64,000 nt of DNA from Oscillospiraceae bacterium (GCA_900768125.1 CAAGBS010000038.1:1-64000), one strand, 5' to 3'; numbered from the stretch's first letter, positions 1 to 8,575 are shown. The notes: a model not told the origin generated them from the letters alone. Program-made: numbers and translations.

Positions 1-104
1 GATTTCGTACATGACTTATATCAGATGCTAGGCACCAAACCGCAGTAATACTTGATGTATTTCAAGGTTTGGTAACGACGCAGATGATATAAGTCATAGA
101 AATC
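1..104. other. Long imperfect inverted repeat / hairpin
   Basis: Three nested inverted arms fold 104 nt into one long hairpin: GATTTC (1-6) with GAAATC (99-104), ATGACTTATATCA (11-23) with TGATATAAGTCAT (85-97), and CCAAACC (35-41) with GGTTTGG (66-72). It ends 53 nt before the amidohydrolase start. It could be a decayed MITE, a structured leader or the end of an upstream element. No known riboswitch class was recognised. Confidence 0.5.
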
Positions 105-156
105 TGCCGTGAAGGAGGGTTTTAGAGATGACCGTATAAATAAGGAGACAACTACA

Positions 157-951
157 ATGATAATAGACGCACACGCACACATTTTCCCGGACAAGATAGC
201 CCCCCGCGCCGCTGACGGTATCAGCAGCTTCTACGCCATGCGGGTGAGGTTTGACGGCTCGGTTGGTCAGCTTCTCGAGATAAACCGCAGAGCCGGGATA
301 GACCGGGCGATAGTGCAGTCAGTTGCGACTGTGCCGGAGCAGGTTCGCAACATCAACACATTCATAGCCGAGCAGGTGCAGCTCCACCCGGAGTTTGTCG
401 GATTCGGCGCGCTCCACCCGGATTTCACGGATATCGCCGGAGAGACCGAGCGCATAATTTCGCTGGGACTGCGCGGCATCAAGCTGCACTCAGATTTCCA
501 GAAGTTCAACATTGACGACCCGAAAGCGTTCCCGATCTACGAAGCCGCTGAGGGCAGACTTCCGATATTGTTCCACTGTGGGGACGACCGCTACGACTAC
601 TCCTCCCCGAAGCGGCTGTATAACGTCATGAAGCGCTTCCCGAACCTCACGATAATCGGCGCGCACCTCGCAGGCTGGACTAAATGGGACGAAGCCGCCG
701 AGCTGTTCACAGGCGGAGTGATCTACACCGACCTCTCGAGCAGTCTCTACGCCCTGACCCCGGAGCACGCCGCCGAACTTATCCGGAAAATCGGCACGAA
801 GCGCGTGATGTTCGGCACCGACTACCCGATGTGGGGCGCAGACGAGGAACTGGAGCGCTTTTATATGCTTCCGCTGACCGCCGAAGAACAGCAGGACATA
901 CTTTACCGCAACGCCCTGCGGCTTCTTGGAGAACCTTTAGAAAGTAATTGA
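157..951 (+). CDS. Amidohydrolase family 2 (TIM-barrel metal-dependent hydrolase)
   Basis: A 264-residue protein of the amidohydrolase_2 / TIM-barrel hydrolase type. The N-terminal metal site HAH is at residues 6-8, a further His lies in the segment FHCGDD near residue 140, another follows in GAHLAG, and the metal-binding Asp is in GTDYPMWG near residue 230. The ATG at 157 is preferred over an upstream ATG at 109 because AAGGAG lies 9 nt before it and the upstream 16 codons look unlike the family. Family members are hydrolases or decarboxylases of small aromatic or cyclic compounds; the substrate cannot be told from sequence. It stands alone: the phoH promoter begins inside its last codons. 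Confidence 0.85.
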   Translation: MIIDAHAHIFPDKIAPRAADGISSFYAMRVRFDGSVGQLLEINRRAGIDRAIVQSVATVPEQVRNINTFIAEQVQLHPEFVGFGALHPDFTDIAGETERIISLGLRGIKLHSDFQKFNIDDPKAFPIYEAAEGRLPILFHCGDDRYDYSSPKRLYNVMKRFPNLTIIGAHLAGWTKWDEAAELFTGGVIYTDLSSSLYALTPEHAAELIRKIGTKRVMFGTDYPMWGADEELERFYMLPLTAEEQQDILYRNALRLLGEPLESN

Positions 952-976
952 CAAGCCGCCCGCAACGGTGTATAAT
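948..976 (+). promoter_or_regulatory. Sigma-A promoter of the phoH operon
   Basis: TTGACA at 948-953, a 17-bp spacer and TATAAT at 971-976. The -35 box overlaps the stop codon of the amidohydrolase gene, so the phoH-ybeY-dgkA operon is transcribed separately with a leader of roughly 40 nt. Confidence 0.85.
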
Positions 977-1020
977 AGTTGCAGGCACTATATCAAATCA
1001 ATCATAATGAAAGGCGCAAT

Positions 1021-2028
1021 ATGTCAGAAGCATCACTCACAATGGACAGCATCGAGCAGCTCCACGCGCTGTTCGGCGACTTTGACTGCAATATCAATAC
1101 AATACAAAAAGCGTTCGGCGTGACGATATTCAGCCGCGGCAGCGATGTGAAAATCACCGGTGCGGACGAAAACTCAGTCAGCGCCGCAAAGCGCTGTCTG
1201 GAATCCCTCTCGAAGATGTACTTCAAGGGCGACCCGATAAACGACCAGAACGTCCGCTACGTTATCTCGCTGGTGAACGACGGCACCGAATCCCAGGCGG
1301 ACACCATCTCGTCAGACTGCGTGTGCGTCAGCTACGCCGGAAAGCCTATCCGCCCCAAGACCCTCGGTCAGAAGAAATACTGCGAGATGATACGCAAGAA
1401 TACGATAACATTCGGCGTAGGTCCCGCCGGAACCGGTAAGACATACCTCGCGGTGGCGCTTGCAGTAAGCGCGTTCAAGGCGCACGAGGTGCAGAGGATA
1501 ATCCTCACCCGCCCCGCAGTGGAAGCCGGCGAGAAGCTGGGATTCCTGCCCGGCGACCTCCAGAACAAGGTAGACCCCTATCTCCGCCCGCTTTACGACG
1601 CCCTGTTCGAGATGTTCGGGCAGGAGGCTTTCGCGAAACTCCAGGAGCGCGGAGTCATCGAAGTAGCGCCGCTCGCCTACATGCGCGGACGGACGCTGGA
1701 CGACAGCTTTATAATCCTTGACGAAGCCCAGAATACCACCCGGGAGCAGATGAAGATGTTCCTGACCCGTCTCGGCTTCAACAGCAAGATGGTAATAACC
1801 GGAGATATCACGCAGATAGACCTGCCGGAGACCTCTAAATCCGGGCTTATAGAAGCGCTGAGAGTTCTGAACGGCGTTGAGGACATCGCCCAGAACCGCT
1901 TCAGCGAAAAGGACGTAGTGCGCCACAGACTGGTGCAGGACATCGTAAGGGCTTACGAGAAATACAATCAGGCGAACAAGCCGGAGCAGACTAAAAAGCC
2001 GTACCAGAACGGCAGGAGGAACGCATGA
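1021..2028 (+). CDS. phoH: PhoH family ATPase
   Basis: A 335-residue PhoH-like protein. The N-terminal 75 residues look like a KH-type RNA-binding domain. The ATPase domain has the P-loop GPAGTGKT near residues 135-142 and a Walker B LDEAQN near residue 233. PhoH proteins are cytosolic ATPases linked to RNA metabolism and ribosome maturation, and the gene is commonly followed by ybeY in Firmicutes, as here (4-nt ATGA overlap). The start at 1021 (MSEASL) is chosen because it follows a purine-rich GAAAGG ribosome site and begins the conserved domain; an upstream in-frame ATG at 979 lies just after the -10 box. Confidence 0.93.
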   Translation: MSEASLTMDSIEQLHALFGDFDCNINTIQKAFGVTIFSRGSDVKITGADENSVSAAKRCLESLSKMYFKGDPINDQNVRYVISLVNDGTESQADTISSDCVCVSYAGKPIRPKTLGQKKYCEMIRKNTITFGVGPAGTGKTYLAVALAVSAFKAHEVQRIILTRPAVEAGEKLGFLPGDLQNKVDPYLRPLYDALFEMFGQEAFAKLQERGVIEVAPLAYMRGRTLDDSFIILDEAQNTTREQMKMFLTRLGFNSKMVITGDITQIDLPETSKSGLIEALRVLNGVEDIAQNRFSEKDVVRHRLVQDIVRAYEKYNQANKPEQTKKPYQNGRRNA

Positions 2029-2507
2029 AAATAGTGACATTCATCAGTGACGAACAGAACAAGATAGCGCCCCCCGAGGACATCGAAAAGCTCGTCGAGG
2101 ACTGCACCGCAGCGGCTCTCGAGGAGGAGGGCATAGACGATTCCGCGGAGGTATCCGTGACCTTCGTTGACAACGAGGGAATCCGCGAGCTGAACAAAGA
2201 GCACCGCGACATCGACCGCGAGACTGACGTGCTCTCATTCCCGCTCGGCGACGACGAAAACGGCTACGAAGTCGACCCGGACACAGACGCGATAATGCTC
2301 GGCGATATCGTTATCTCGCTTGAAAAGGCGAAGCAGCAGGCGGAGGAATACGGCCATTCCTACCGCCGCGAGGTGGCTTTCCTGCTGACCCACTCGCTGT
2401 TCCACCTGCTGGGCTACGACCACGTCAACAGCGAGGAAGAGGAAAAGGAAATGTTCGGCAAGCAGGACAAGGTGCTTGACAAGCTGGGCATCACCCGAGA
2501 GTCATGA
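2025..2507 (+). CDS. ybeY: Endoribonuclease YbeY (16S rRNA maturation)
   Basis: A 160-residue single-domain metalloprotein. The family signature with three metal-binding histidines is present near residues 122-133 (THSLFHLLGYDH). YbeY takes part in 16S rRNA 3'-end processing and late ribosome quality control. It overlaps phoH by 4 nt and the next gene by 4 nt, so the three are translationally coupled. The length is normal for the family. Confidence 0.95.
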   Translation: MKIVTFISDEQNKIAPPEDIEKLVEDCTAAALEEEGIDDSAEVSVTFVDNEGIRELNKEHRDIDRETDVLSFPLGDDENGYEVDPDTDAIMLGDIVISLEKAKQQAEEYGHSYRREVAFLLTHSLFHLLGYDHVNSEEEEKEMFGKQDKVLDKLGITRES

Positions 2508-2965
2508 TAAAATTCCTGCGGGGATTCAGGTTCGCCGCCGCCGGAATAGTTCACGGCTTCTATGAGCGGAATTTCCGGGTGCATATCTGCGCCGTTGGAT
2601 TCGTGACGTGGTTCGCGCTGCGGTTCTACGAGCTTTCCCGGGCGGAATGGGCGGTGCTCCTGCTGACATTCGCAGCGGTCGTTTCCGCGGAGCTTTTCAA
2701 CACCGCCGCCGAGCGCCTGTGCGACAAGGTCTCCCCCGAAAAGGACGAGCATATAAAGCTTTGCAAGGACTGCGCCGCAGGCGCGGTGCTGGTCTGCGCA
2801 GTTTTCGCGGTCATCATCGGTGCAGTCCTGTTCTGGGACGTGGAGCGCTTCGCCGCTGTCGGGGAGCACTTCCTCGCCGCGCCCGTGAGATTCGTCTGGC
2901 TGGGGATAGCAGTCATCGCGGCGGCGGTTTTTGTGTTCCTGCCGGAGAGGTTCAAGAATAAGTGA
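2504..2965 (+). CDS. dgkA: Diacylglycerol/undecaprenol kinase (DagK family)
   Basis: A 153-residue integral membrane kinase. It has three hydrophobic segments, and the family's conserved acidic motif lies around SAELFNTAAERLCD (residues about 64-77), the region that binds ATP and lipid. Gram-positive members phosphorylate undecaprenol or diacylglycerol to recycle lipid carrier for cell-wall synthesis. It is the last gene of the phoH-ybeY-dgkA operon. The era gene that often follows in Firmicutes is absent here. Confidence 0.9.
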   Translation: MIKFLRGFRFAAAGIVHGFYERNFRVHICAVGFVTWFALRFYELSRAEWAVLLLTFAAVVSAELFNTAAERLCDKVSPEKDEHIKLCKDCAAGAVLVCAVFAVIIGAVLFWDVERFAAVGEHFLAAPVRFVWLGIAVIAAAVFVFLPERFKNK

Positions 2966-3040
2966 CCGCCGGAGCATATAACGAATATAATGTCAAAGGG
3001 CGGTCATCAAGCCGCCCCGAATTTTTCCGGAGGTGAGCGA

Positions 3041-3895
3041 ATGTTTCCTGTGATAGGACTGGTATTCTGCGGAGGTGGCGGCAGAGGCGCTTATCAGATA
3101 GGCGTCTGGCAGGCACTGAGAGAGCGCGGGCTGGATAAGTACACAGCCGCGGTGTCCGGCGCGTCAGTCGGGGCGCTCAACGCCGCTCTGTTCGCGTGCG
3201 GAGACCTCCCGCTCGCAGAAAGGGTGTGGACTTCTCTCCGGCGCAGCGACATAGCCGACCCCGCCGAGACTGCCGGGCGTGTGATAAATTCAGTGCTGAG
3301 CTTCCTCGGCTCCGAAGACCGCACGATCGACCCCGCCAAGCTGTCGAAAGGCGGGTTATTCTCTCTGCAGGGACTGGTGAACGTCATAGCCCAAAACGGC
3401 GTAAACGAATGCGTTTCCGGAAGCCGGACTCCCTGCTTCGCCTGCTGCCACAACACAGCCGGCAACTACCCGGAATATTTCGACCTAAGCGCCTACCCCG
3501 CGGACGAGATAACGCAGTACCTGACGGCTTCCTGCGCTCTTCCGGCGGTATTCCCGGCGGTGAATATCGGCGGCACCGAGTACCGCGACGGCGGTATCTC
3601 CCACAACACGCCGGTGAAGCCGCTCTACGATATCGGAATACGCAGGTTCATCGTGTCCTATCTCGGGCGCGGCCGCGCGGATCTTTCCAGCTTCCCCGGC
3701 GCGGAATTTCTGGAAATACTCCCCTCTGATGAAATATTCCTCGGCAGGCTGGAAAACAACGTCCTCGCCCCGGGAACGCTGGATTTCGACGGCGAAAACG
3801 CCGCACTGAGGATAGAACTCGGCAGGCGCGAAACGCTGGAACTTCTGGCGCGCTCCGACCTGTCGGAATTTCTCCCCGGGAATATTTCCGGCTGA
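3041..3895 (+). CDS. Patatin-like phospholipase
   Basis: A 284-residue patatin-family serine hydrolase. It shows the oxyanion loop GGGGRGAYQIG (residues about 8-18), the nucleophile elbow GASVG (Ser near residue 43) and the catalytic Asp in YRDGG near residue 185. There is no signal peptide, so it is probably cytosolic or membrane-associated. Patatins cleave acyl chains from phospholipids or other lipids. The ATG at 3041 follows GGAGGTGAG; an ATG at 2990 lacks such a site. The gap after dgkA suggests its own or weak read-through transcription. Confidence 0.9.
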   Translation: MFPVIGLVFCGGGGRGAYQIGVWQALRERGLDKYTAAVSGASVGALNAALFACGDLPLAERVWTSLRRSDIADPAETAGRVINSVLSFLGSEDRTIDPAKLSKGGLFSLQGLVNVIAQNGVNECVSGSRTPCFACCHNTAGNYPEYFDLSAYPADEITQYLTASCALPAVFPAVNIGGTEYRDGGISHNTPVKPLYDIGIRRFIVSYLGRGRADLSSFPGAEFLEILPSDEIFLGRLENNVLAPGTLDFDGENAALRIELGRRETLELLARSDLSEFLPGNISG

Positions 3896-3935
3896 CCTGC
3901 GCAAGATAAGGACATCAAAAAAACGGAGGTGCTTC

Positions 3936-4061
3936 ATGAATATTGTTCCATGCGTTGAAAACTGCCGCTGGCAGAGCGACGGAATGTGTACGCTGAAAGA
4001 CCTCACCCGCCCCGCCGATACAGCCGGGTCAGAGTGCCGCTACTTCGAAAAGTCAGAATAG
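3936..4061 (+). CDS. Small Cys-rich DUF1540-like protein
   Basis: A 41-residue peptide starting MNIVPCVENC after GGAGGTG. Its four cysteines are spaced C-x3-C-x7-C-x15-C, with the ending CRYF, as in DUF1540 zinc-ribbon-like mini-proteins common in Clostridia (sometimes duplicated in longer members). The function is unknown; the cysteine pattern suggests metal binding. It lies 40 nt downstream of the patatin gene and may be co-transcribed with it. Confidence 0.75.
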   Translation: MNIVPCVENCRWQSDGMCTLKDLTRPADTAGSECRYFEKSE

Positions 4062-4064
4062 AAT

Positions 4065-4091
4065 GAGCCTCCGGTATTTTGCCGGAGGCTC
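4065..4091. terminator. Strong hairpin between convergent genes
   Basis: GAGCCTCCGG (4065-4074), a 7-nt loop, and CCGGAGGCTC (4082-4091) form a perfect 10-bp stem. It separates the plus-strand chromosomal genes from the minus-strand phage genes. No long T-run follows on either strand, so it may work as a weak bidirectional terminator. Confidence 0.6.
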
Positions 4092-4096
4092 GCTGC

Positions 4097-5410
4097 TTAA
4101 TTCATGATGTCGTAGGTGATTTTCAGGTTGTGCTCGGAGGTCTTCTCCAGCGGCTCGCTGAGGTTGTTGATCGTAGCGAAGTAGTTGGAAGCAAGCCCGA
4201 GCGCGGGATTTCTGCTGACGCTTTCTTCTATTCCAAGCCATGGGAAATTGACCATAGGGTAGTACGGCGGCTGGATATCGCAGCCGTAAGCCGGGAGAAG
4301 GTCTCCCGGAGCGAAAAACTGGATTATCTCATCGTTGATGAGAAGACCTATTTTTCTTGTTCCCATAAGCATTGTCAGCGTATTGTTCCAGATCGCGAAT
4401 CTGCTTGTAGACGAATACGACACATTTTCATATTCCCTGATGACATCGCCGCCGATGGAATAAACCAGCAGCTTCTTCGAGAGCATATGGTAGAGCTTAC
4501 CATCAAACAGCGCGAAGCCAAATGAACTGGATTCCGTGCCAAGGCACTGCGTGCTGACCTCGGTTGCCTTGAAAGTGTTGATATCGACCGCGAAGTAGTC
4601 AACGTAGTATTTCTCCCTGTCGTCCGAAGCGTAGACCTTGCTGAAGAAATACACAAGCCTGTTCTCGTGATCAACGAAGCATCTGTAGAAGAAGTTTATA
4701 GCTATTGGCGGCTTTACCTCGGCTATAAAGTCGTAGGGAGCATACTCCGACAGCGAGATAGGGTCGTTCAGACCCAGGCTCTGCGCGTTCGGCGAAGAGT
4801 ACTTGAAGAACCTCAGCTTCCCATCAACATTGATGACATAAAGGTGAAGCCTGTCCTCAAAAGTGCCGATATACTGCCCGGTAGCGTGCATGTATTCGGT
4901 GTCATAATAATACTCGCCATTGATACTCGAGGGATCCATGAACAGTCTGCCCTTACTATCGTTGAACTCAAACCCCGAGTCTCCGAAATACTTGTTGGTC
5001 AGCGCCACGGACTTTATCACTCCGTTCGCCTTGTCCGTGGCGAAATCCCAGGTGAAGCGGTAGCCGTCCGCCGTTTCGCCGGATTCGTTCTCGTTGAGCG
5101 TTCCCCTGCGGACGTTCGCGCCTGAATACGGACTTCCCGCAGTTGCAATGGGAATGCAGGTGCCGTCAAACATGATGTTATCCTTTCTTTCCTCGAGGGT
5201 GTTCCCCAGCAGCACTATACCGGAAAACAACTTGTAAAGCGGCAGAACACAGTTTATGAAATTCTTGAAATCAAATCTGTAAAGCATAGTATAAAGCGGC
5301 GGATCAAGAATGCGCTTCACTGCGTCAGTGACGAGATTGTGCTCTGCCAGCTGCTTCACCACCCTGCCGGTTTTGGCTTCGGTCAGCGTGAGCGTAGCTT
5401 TTCCTTCCAT
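4097..5410 (-). CDS. Putative phage tail-tip / receptor-interaction protein
   Basis: A 437-residue protein with no family I can name with certainty. It is the last gene of the phage-derived block and its start codon abuts the stop of the preceding tail gene (5410). The N-terminus (LTLTEAKTGRVVKQLAEHNLVTDA) resembles the start of distal tail or baseplate-like proteins, and the remainder is rich in beta-type, aromatic and Gly residues, as expected for a virion surface protein. Position at the end of a tail cassette is the main reason for the call. No membrane segment or signal peptide is visible. Confidence 0.5.
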   Translation of the reverse strand: MEGKATLTLTEAKTGRVVKQLAEHNLVTDAVKRILDPPLYTMLYRFDFKNFINCVLPLYKLFSGIVLLGNTLEERKDNIMFDGTCIPIATAGSPYSGANVRRGTLNENESGETADGYRFTWDFATDKANGVIKSVALTNKYFGDSGFEFNDSKGRLFMDPSSINGEYYYDTEYMHATGQYIGTFEDRLHLYVINVDGKLRFFKYSSPNAQSLGLNDPISLSEYAPYDFIAEVKPPIAINFFYRCFVDHENRLVYFFSKVYASDDREKYYVDYFAVDINTFKATEVSTQCLGTESSSFGFALFDGKLYHMLSKKLLVYSIGGDVIREYENVSYSSTSRFAIWNNTLTMLMGTRKIGLLINDEIIQFFAPGDLLPAYGCDIQPPYYPMVNFPWLGIEESVSRNPALGLASNYFATINNLSEPLEKTSEHNLKITYDIMN

Positions 5411-6897
5411 TAAGTGACCTCCTTATCCATGTGATCCGTGATATCCACAAATCCTATTTTATGTCTCATTATTCTGTTGTCCGGCACTCTTTCGATCAGC
5501 GAGATCTTGTCGCGCCCGCTGCCCATGTTGCCGTATATTCCATGCCCGACTAAAGTTGCGAGCATGTCGCCCGCCGGGATATATGCGTCCCCGCTCTTTG
5601 TATAAACGGTGACGAAAATGCGGTTTTTCCCTGCCAGCAGTCTCTCTGCGAGGTGATAGACATGCACCAGTTCGTAATCAGTGCCGTTCATCGTCTGGAT
5701 TATCTTCCTTTCGATAAAGGACCCGTTGACATTCACGCAGATGAAAAGCTGGTCGGCGGTGCTGTTCTTTATCGTAAAATTGACGTCAAGCTGCGCGAAC
5801 ATGTCCTCCTCGGATTCAAACTCGAAATCCGCGATTATCTGCTCCTGCTGCTTGACTGCTATCTGCTCCGGGTTCACCCGCTTGTAGTAGACTGCATTCT
5901 TCTTATGAAGCAGTTCCTCAAGCAGTTTTTCAAGGTCGCTGCTTTCCTCCTCGTAGGTCTTGTTCTTGGAGTAGACCACCGCCGAAAGCCCGCCGTTGTA
6001 TGTGTACTCTATCTCGCTTATCACAAGCTGATACAGCAGCTTACCGTCCAGGAAGCTCACCACATCGCCGGATTCGAGGAACGGCATTCCCTGCATGTGC
6101 AGTTCCGCGCCGTAGAACGAAAACGGCTTGTACATCACATACATATCTTCGGTCAGCTTCTGCGTCATGAATGGATTGTACATCTCAATAGTCGAGATAT
6201 CCGCGCCGCCGCCCGCCGTGTAGTCGTCCTCGCCGGTGTGCGCCTTAATGCACGTCACCACCGAGCTTCCCATGTTGCGCTGGACTTCCCAGCAATTCTT
6301 GTCCAGCAGCTCGAAATCAGCCCGGGAATGATATTTCAGCGTGAGTTTTCCGGTGCGGTCTATCTTGGCGCAGGCGCGGTTTATTCCGGCGATGAAGCCG
6401 ATGAGGTCCTGCGCGGTGGCGTTGTCGGGCATTTTCTCTATCGCAATGGACTGCCCCGCGTCAACGCACTCCAGCCCGACAGTCTTGCAGATATCGAGCA
6501 GCAGCGCGTCAGACGTGGTGGGAAGTTCTCCCTTCCAGCTGTAGCTTGTGTCGAGGCTGTACATTCTGTCGTAAGCCGTCACGCTGACGTAATTCCCGCG
6601 GACGTATCTCCGGGAAATGAAGAACACGCCGAGCTGGCACCATTCCTCGCCGTCGAAGCTGACCTCAGCCCTTACCTCCGCGCCGGAAGTAAGCTCCCCG
6701 GAATACCTCGCGGTGAAATGCAGACGGTTCGCGCAGGTAGTTCCGACAGCGAACCAGTCGGGGTGTATCACATCATCGAAGGACATTTCAGTTATCCTGT
6801 CATCGAGGAACACCTCGCTTCCAACGGTTATCCTGCACCAGACCCGTCTTCCGTTGTCCTGCGCGAGCGCCTTGAATTTATCCGAGACCGTGATCAA
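5410..6897 (-). CDS. Phage minor structural / tail-associated protein
   Basis: A 495-residue protein. Its first ~300 residues read like the distal-tail/tail-associated proteins of Firmicute siphophages: an N-terminal beta region with TITxxS-like strands, then a YDRMYSLD segment and a LLxxICxxxGL module typical of gp27-like tail hubs. The C-terminal ~150 residues look like a separate beta domain. It lies between the small tail protein gene at 6909-7271 and the tail-tip gene, all on the minus strand. Probable role: tail tip or hub. No tape-measure gene precedes it, which is abnormal for a full siphophage. Confidence 0.6.
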   Translation of the reverse strand: MITVSDKFKALAQDNGRRVWCRITVGSEVFLDDRITEMSFDDVIHPDWFAVGTTCANRLHFTARYSGELTSGAEVRAEVSFDGEEWCQLGVFFISRRYVRGNYVSVTAYDRMYSLDTSYSWKGELPTTSDALLLDICKTVGLECVDAGQSIAIEKMPDNATAQDLIGFIAGINRACAKIDRTGKLTLKYHSRADFELLDKNCWEVQRNMGSSVVTCIKAHTGEDDYTAGGGADISTIEMYNPFMTQKLTEDMYVMYKPFSFYGAELHMQGMPFLESGDVVSFLDGKLLYQLVISEIEYTYNGGLSAVVYSKNKTYEEESSDLEKLLEELLHKKNAVYYKRVNPEQIAVKQQEQIIADFEFESEEDMFAQLDVNFTIKNSTADQLFICVNVNGSFIERKIIQTMNGTDYELVHVYHLAERLLAGKNRIFVTVYTKSGDAYIPAGDMLATLVGHGIYGNMGSGRDKISLIERVPDNRIMRHKIGFVDITDHMDKEVT

Positions 6898-6908
6898 TGC
6901 ACATCACC

Positions 6909-7271
6909 TCATTTCTGCAGCATGACAAGTTCCACGCCGCCGTACATCGTCACACCGTTGACCCGCGTGACCGCAGGCGCAGGCTCGTCCGAGATGTGAA
7001 ACTGTTCAGTTACATACCCATCGTCCGCAGACTTTCCCTCCGGCGCGGGAAATTTCACGGTCACAAATATCTCCTGCGTAAGACTGCGGAGTTTTTCCAG
7101 TTCAGCGCTGGTCAGCAGCCCGAATCGGACGGTCAGTCTGTATTTTCTGTTCACAAGGTCTATCAGCATGTCGCCCTGTGTGTTGTAGTGGATATCGGTG
7201 CGGCGGAGTTCCCTCTTAGCGGAAAGCTCCGTCACGCTGCTGAATCCGATGTCGTTTATCCAGATCGTCAC
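6909..7271 (-). CDS. Small phage tail/completion protein
   Basis: A 120-residue soluble protein beginning MTIWINDIGFSS. It is unrecognised at family level. The size, beta-rich composition and place between head-tail connector genes and the tail-tip gene suggest a tail or neck component. The start follows GAGGTCAC. It is 11 nt upstream of the 495-residue tail gene. Confidence 0.5.
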   Translation of the reverse strand: MTIWINDIGFSSVTELSAKRELRRTDIHYNTQGDMLIDLVNRKYRLTVRFGLLTSAELEKLRSLTQEIFVTVKFPAPEGKSADDGYVTEQFHISDEPAPAVTRVNGVTMYGGVELVMLQK

Positions 7272-7280
7272 TGTGACCTC

Positions 7281-7421
7281 CTAACGCTGTCTGCGCGCCT
7301 TTTTAAGATTCAGCTGGCGCGCAAGTTCGCGGTTTCCCGCCCTCAGGAGCTTCGCGAGACGGTAGCTTTCCTCGCGTGTATTCTCAGGCACGGTCTGACC
7401 GTTCTTCTTATCCTCAGCCAT
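7281..7421 (-). CDS. Very small basic phage-block protein
   Basis: A 46-residue peptide starting MAEDKKNGQT after AAAGGAG. It is highly charged, with a basic C-terminus (LKKARRQR), and probably helical. A longer upstream start would run back into the neighbouring connector gene and is not used. Function unknown; its position, 11 nt after the connector gene, suggests a head-tail accessory role. Confidence 0.5.
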   Translation of the reverse strand: MAEDKKNGQTVPENTREESYRLAKLLRAGNRELARQLNLKKARRQR

Positions 7422-7432
7422 ATGAACTCCTT

Positions 7433-7774
7433 TCAGATATATTCGCCGCCGGTCTTTCTCGCCTTGACTCTCCAGTGGTGCGGCTCCTCGCCGGAGAAAA
7501 GCTCCGCGGATACTATCTCGAAGACCTCGCCGCCGCATTCCAGCGACTGCCCCGCGGCAAATTCGGTACCATACGGCGCGGAATTAACGCAGTCAAAATA
7601 CATGACGATCTCGGTGCAGTCGCGGGTGCGCCCGGCAGAGTAGTCGGTGATGGCGCTGGTCCTGATGATACGCACGTCGTTGAGCATCTCCCGGCTGTAT
7701 CCGGAGCCGGACGGAGTAAGCAGCACGGCGCTGTCTGTAAGAAGTTCCGCAGGTATCGGCTTTACTCCATTCAT
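7433..7774 (-). CDS. Phage minor capsid / head-tail connector protein
   Basis: A 113-residue protein matching the general shape of Minor_capsid_1-type proteins of Firmicute phages: N-terminal KPIPxxLLxxS, a central RIIRTSAITDY strand, and a C-terminal EVFEIVSAELF...HHWRVKARK segment. It overlaps the preceding connector gene by 4 nt. In such phages it follows the adaptor and helps join head and tail. Confidence 0.6.
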   Translation of the reverse strand: MNGVKPIPAELLTDSAVLLTPSGSGYSREMLNDVRIIRTSAITDYSAGRTRDCTEIVMYFDCVNSAPYGTEFAAGQSLECGGEVFEIVSAELFSGEEPHHWRVKARKTGGEYI

Positions 7775-8166
7775 TCCAGCACCTCCACACCTGCATACAG
7801 GCAGCCCGAAGCCCGAAGCAGCCTGATAACATTGAGACTGCTCTCGTCTTCTGCGGCAACGCTTTTGCTCTCGCTGTTCTCGCTTGACTGGGTGCTGTAC
7901 GAGTAGTCGCCGATAGACACCTTTTCCGAGCCGGAGCGTGTGCTTTTCTCATATCGCTCAGTTTCCCTTAGCAGAAGATAGGTCTGGAATCCCGCCGCCT
8001 GCTTAACGAACTCAGCGGGTTTTCCGCCCGCAACGACAGCCTTTTCAGCCCTGCCCTCGGTGAGTGCGCCGATGATGTAGTCGCTGCGCTTTATGCAGCT
8101 TTCGATATCCCCGCCGCTGACCTCCGGAAAGCCCATGCTGGCGTATTCATTTGCAGTAATAAGCAT
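7771..8166 (-). CDS. Phage head-tail connector/adaptor protein
   Basis: A 131-residue protein. ATG at 8166 (MLITANEYASMG) follows AAAGGAG and is preferred to the longer frame starting at 8229, which would overlap the capsid stop. The N-terminal helices and the segment CIKRSDYIIGALT resemble gp6/gp15-type head completion adaptors. It lies directly downstream of the major capsid gene fragment, which is the usual place for this protein. Confidence 0.6.
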   Translation of the reverse strand: MLITANEYASMGFPEVSGGDIESCIKRSDYIIGALTEGRAEKAVVAGGKPAEFVKQAAGFQTYLLLRETERYEKSTRSGSEKVSIGDYSYSTQSSENSESKSVAAEDESSLNVIRLLRASGCLYAGVEVLE

Positions 8167-8225
8167 AGTTGACTCCTTTCTGATAAAGTGGGCGGCAGCC
8201 CTTGCCGCCGCCCTTAAAGTCATGA

Positions 8226-8393
8226 TCAAGCGCCGAGAGACACAGCAATGACAGCCTTCTTGTTATCAGGAACGAAAAGATCGTGATACTTGCGGTAGTC
8301 GATATCCCACGCGTCCGCGAACTGATTCGCCTCAGGGGTGATGATCTTCACATTGTCGGTCTTGGAGACCGCAATGGGAGCAGACTTTGGGCA
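8226..8393 (-). pseudogene. Major capsid protein, C-terminal fragment (split by the island)
   Basis: This is the last 55 codons of a HK97-like major capsid gene, from CPKSAPIAVSKTDN to VIAVSLGA. It has no start of its own: upstream codons belong to the island. Joining it to the fragment at 51679-52404 restores a continuous frame (...KDINWII + CPKSAPIAVS...) and a protein of about 296 residues, the usual size for this capsid family. The break lies exactly at the CAGATGA repeat, so the gene was cut by the island's integration rather than by decay. Confidence 0.9.
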
Positions 8394-8416
8394 GATGAGA
8401 ACCCGACTATCCCCAA
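8392..8416. other. Island left attachment site (attL)
   Basis: Core CAGATGA (8392-8398), an 8-nt spacer, then CTATCCCCAA (8407-8416). The arm is the exact reverse complement of TTGGGGATAG at the right end. The left flank of the core (TTGG at 8387-8390) belongs to the capsid gene. Confidence 0.85.
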
Positions 8417-8494
8417 ATCTCACATCTGATTTTCCGCATAACAAAGCCATTCGCAGCTATCGCATTTCGCTGAAATCAACCAAAACACCCACCA

Positions 8495-8514
8495 TGCCCA
8501 CACTTTTGCCCACA
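8495..8514 (+). repeat. Left-end arm repeats (TGCCCACA)
   Basis: Two direct copies, TGCCCACA at 8495-8502 and TTGCCCACA at 8506-8514, about 100 bp inside the left attachment core. The same 9-mer occurs three times at the right end. The layout is like arm-type binding sites of tyrosine integrases. Confidence 0.65.
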
Positions 8515-8544
8515 GCAACGCTCCGAAAACAGGCAAAACAAAAA

Positions 8545-8575
8545 GGAATGCAACAGTAAAATTGCATTCCCTATC
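8545..8575 (-). terminator. Intrinsic terminator after the first GNAT gene
   Basis: GGAATGCAA (8545-8553) and TTGCATTCC (8562-8570) pair around an 8-nt loop. On the minus strand the stem is followed by TTTTTGTTTTG, as expected for termination of the 8633-9136 gene before the island end. Confidence 0.8.

Noticed and set aside
1312..2977. Long minus-strand frames opposite phoH, ybeY and dgkA
   Set aside because: Caused by GC-biased third positions of the real genes; no start signals.
8300..8460. tRNA gene as the island's integration target
   Set aside because: No tRNA-like cloverleaf or 3' end is visible; the target is clearly the capsid gene.
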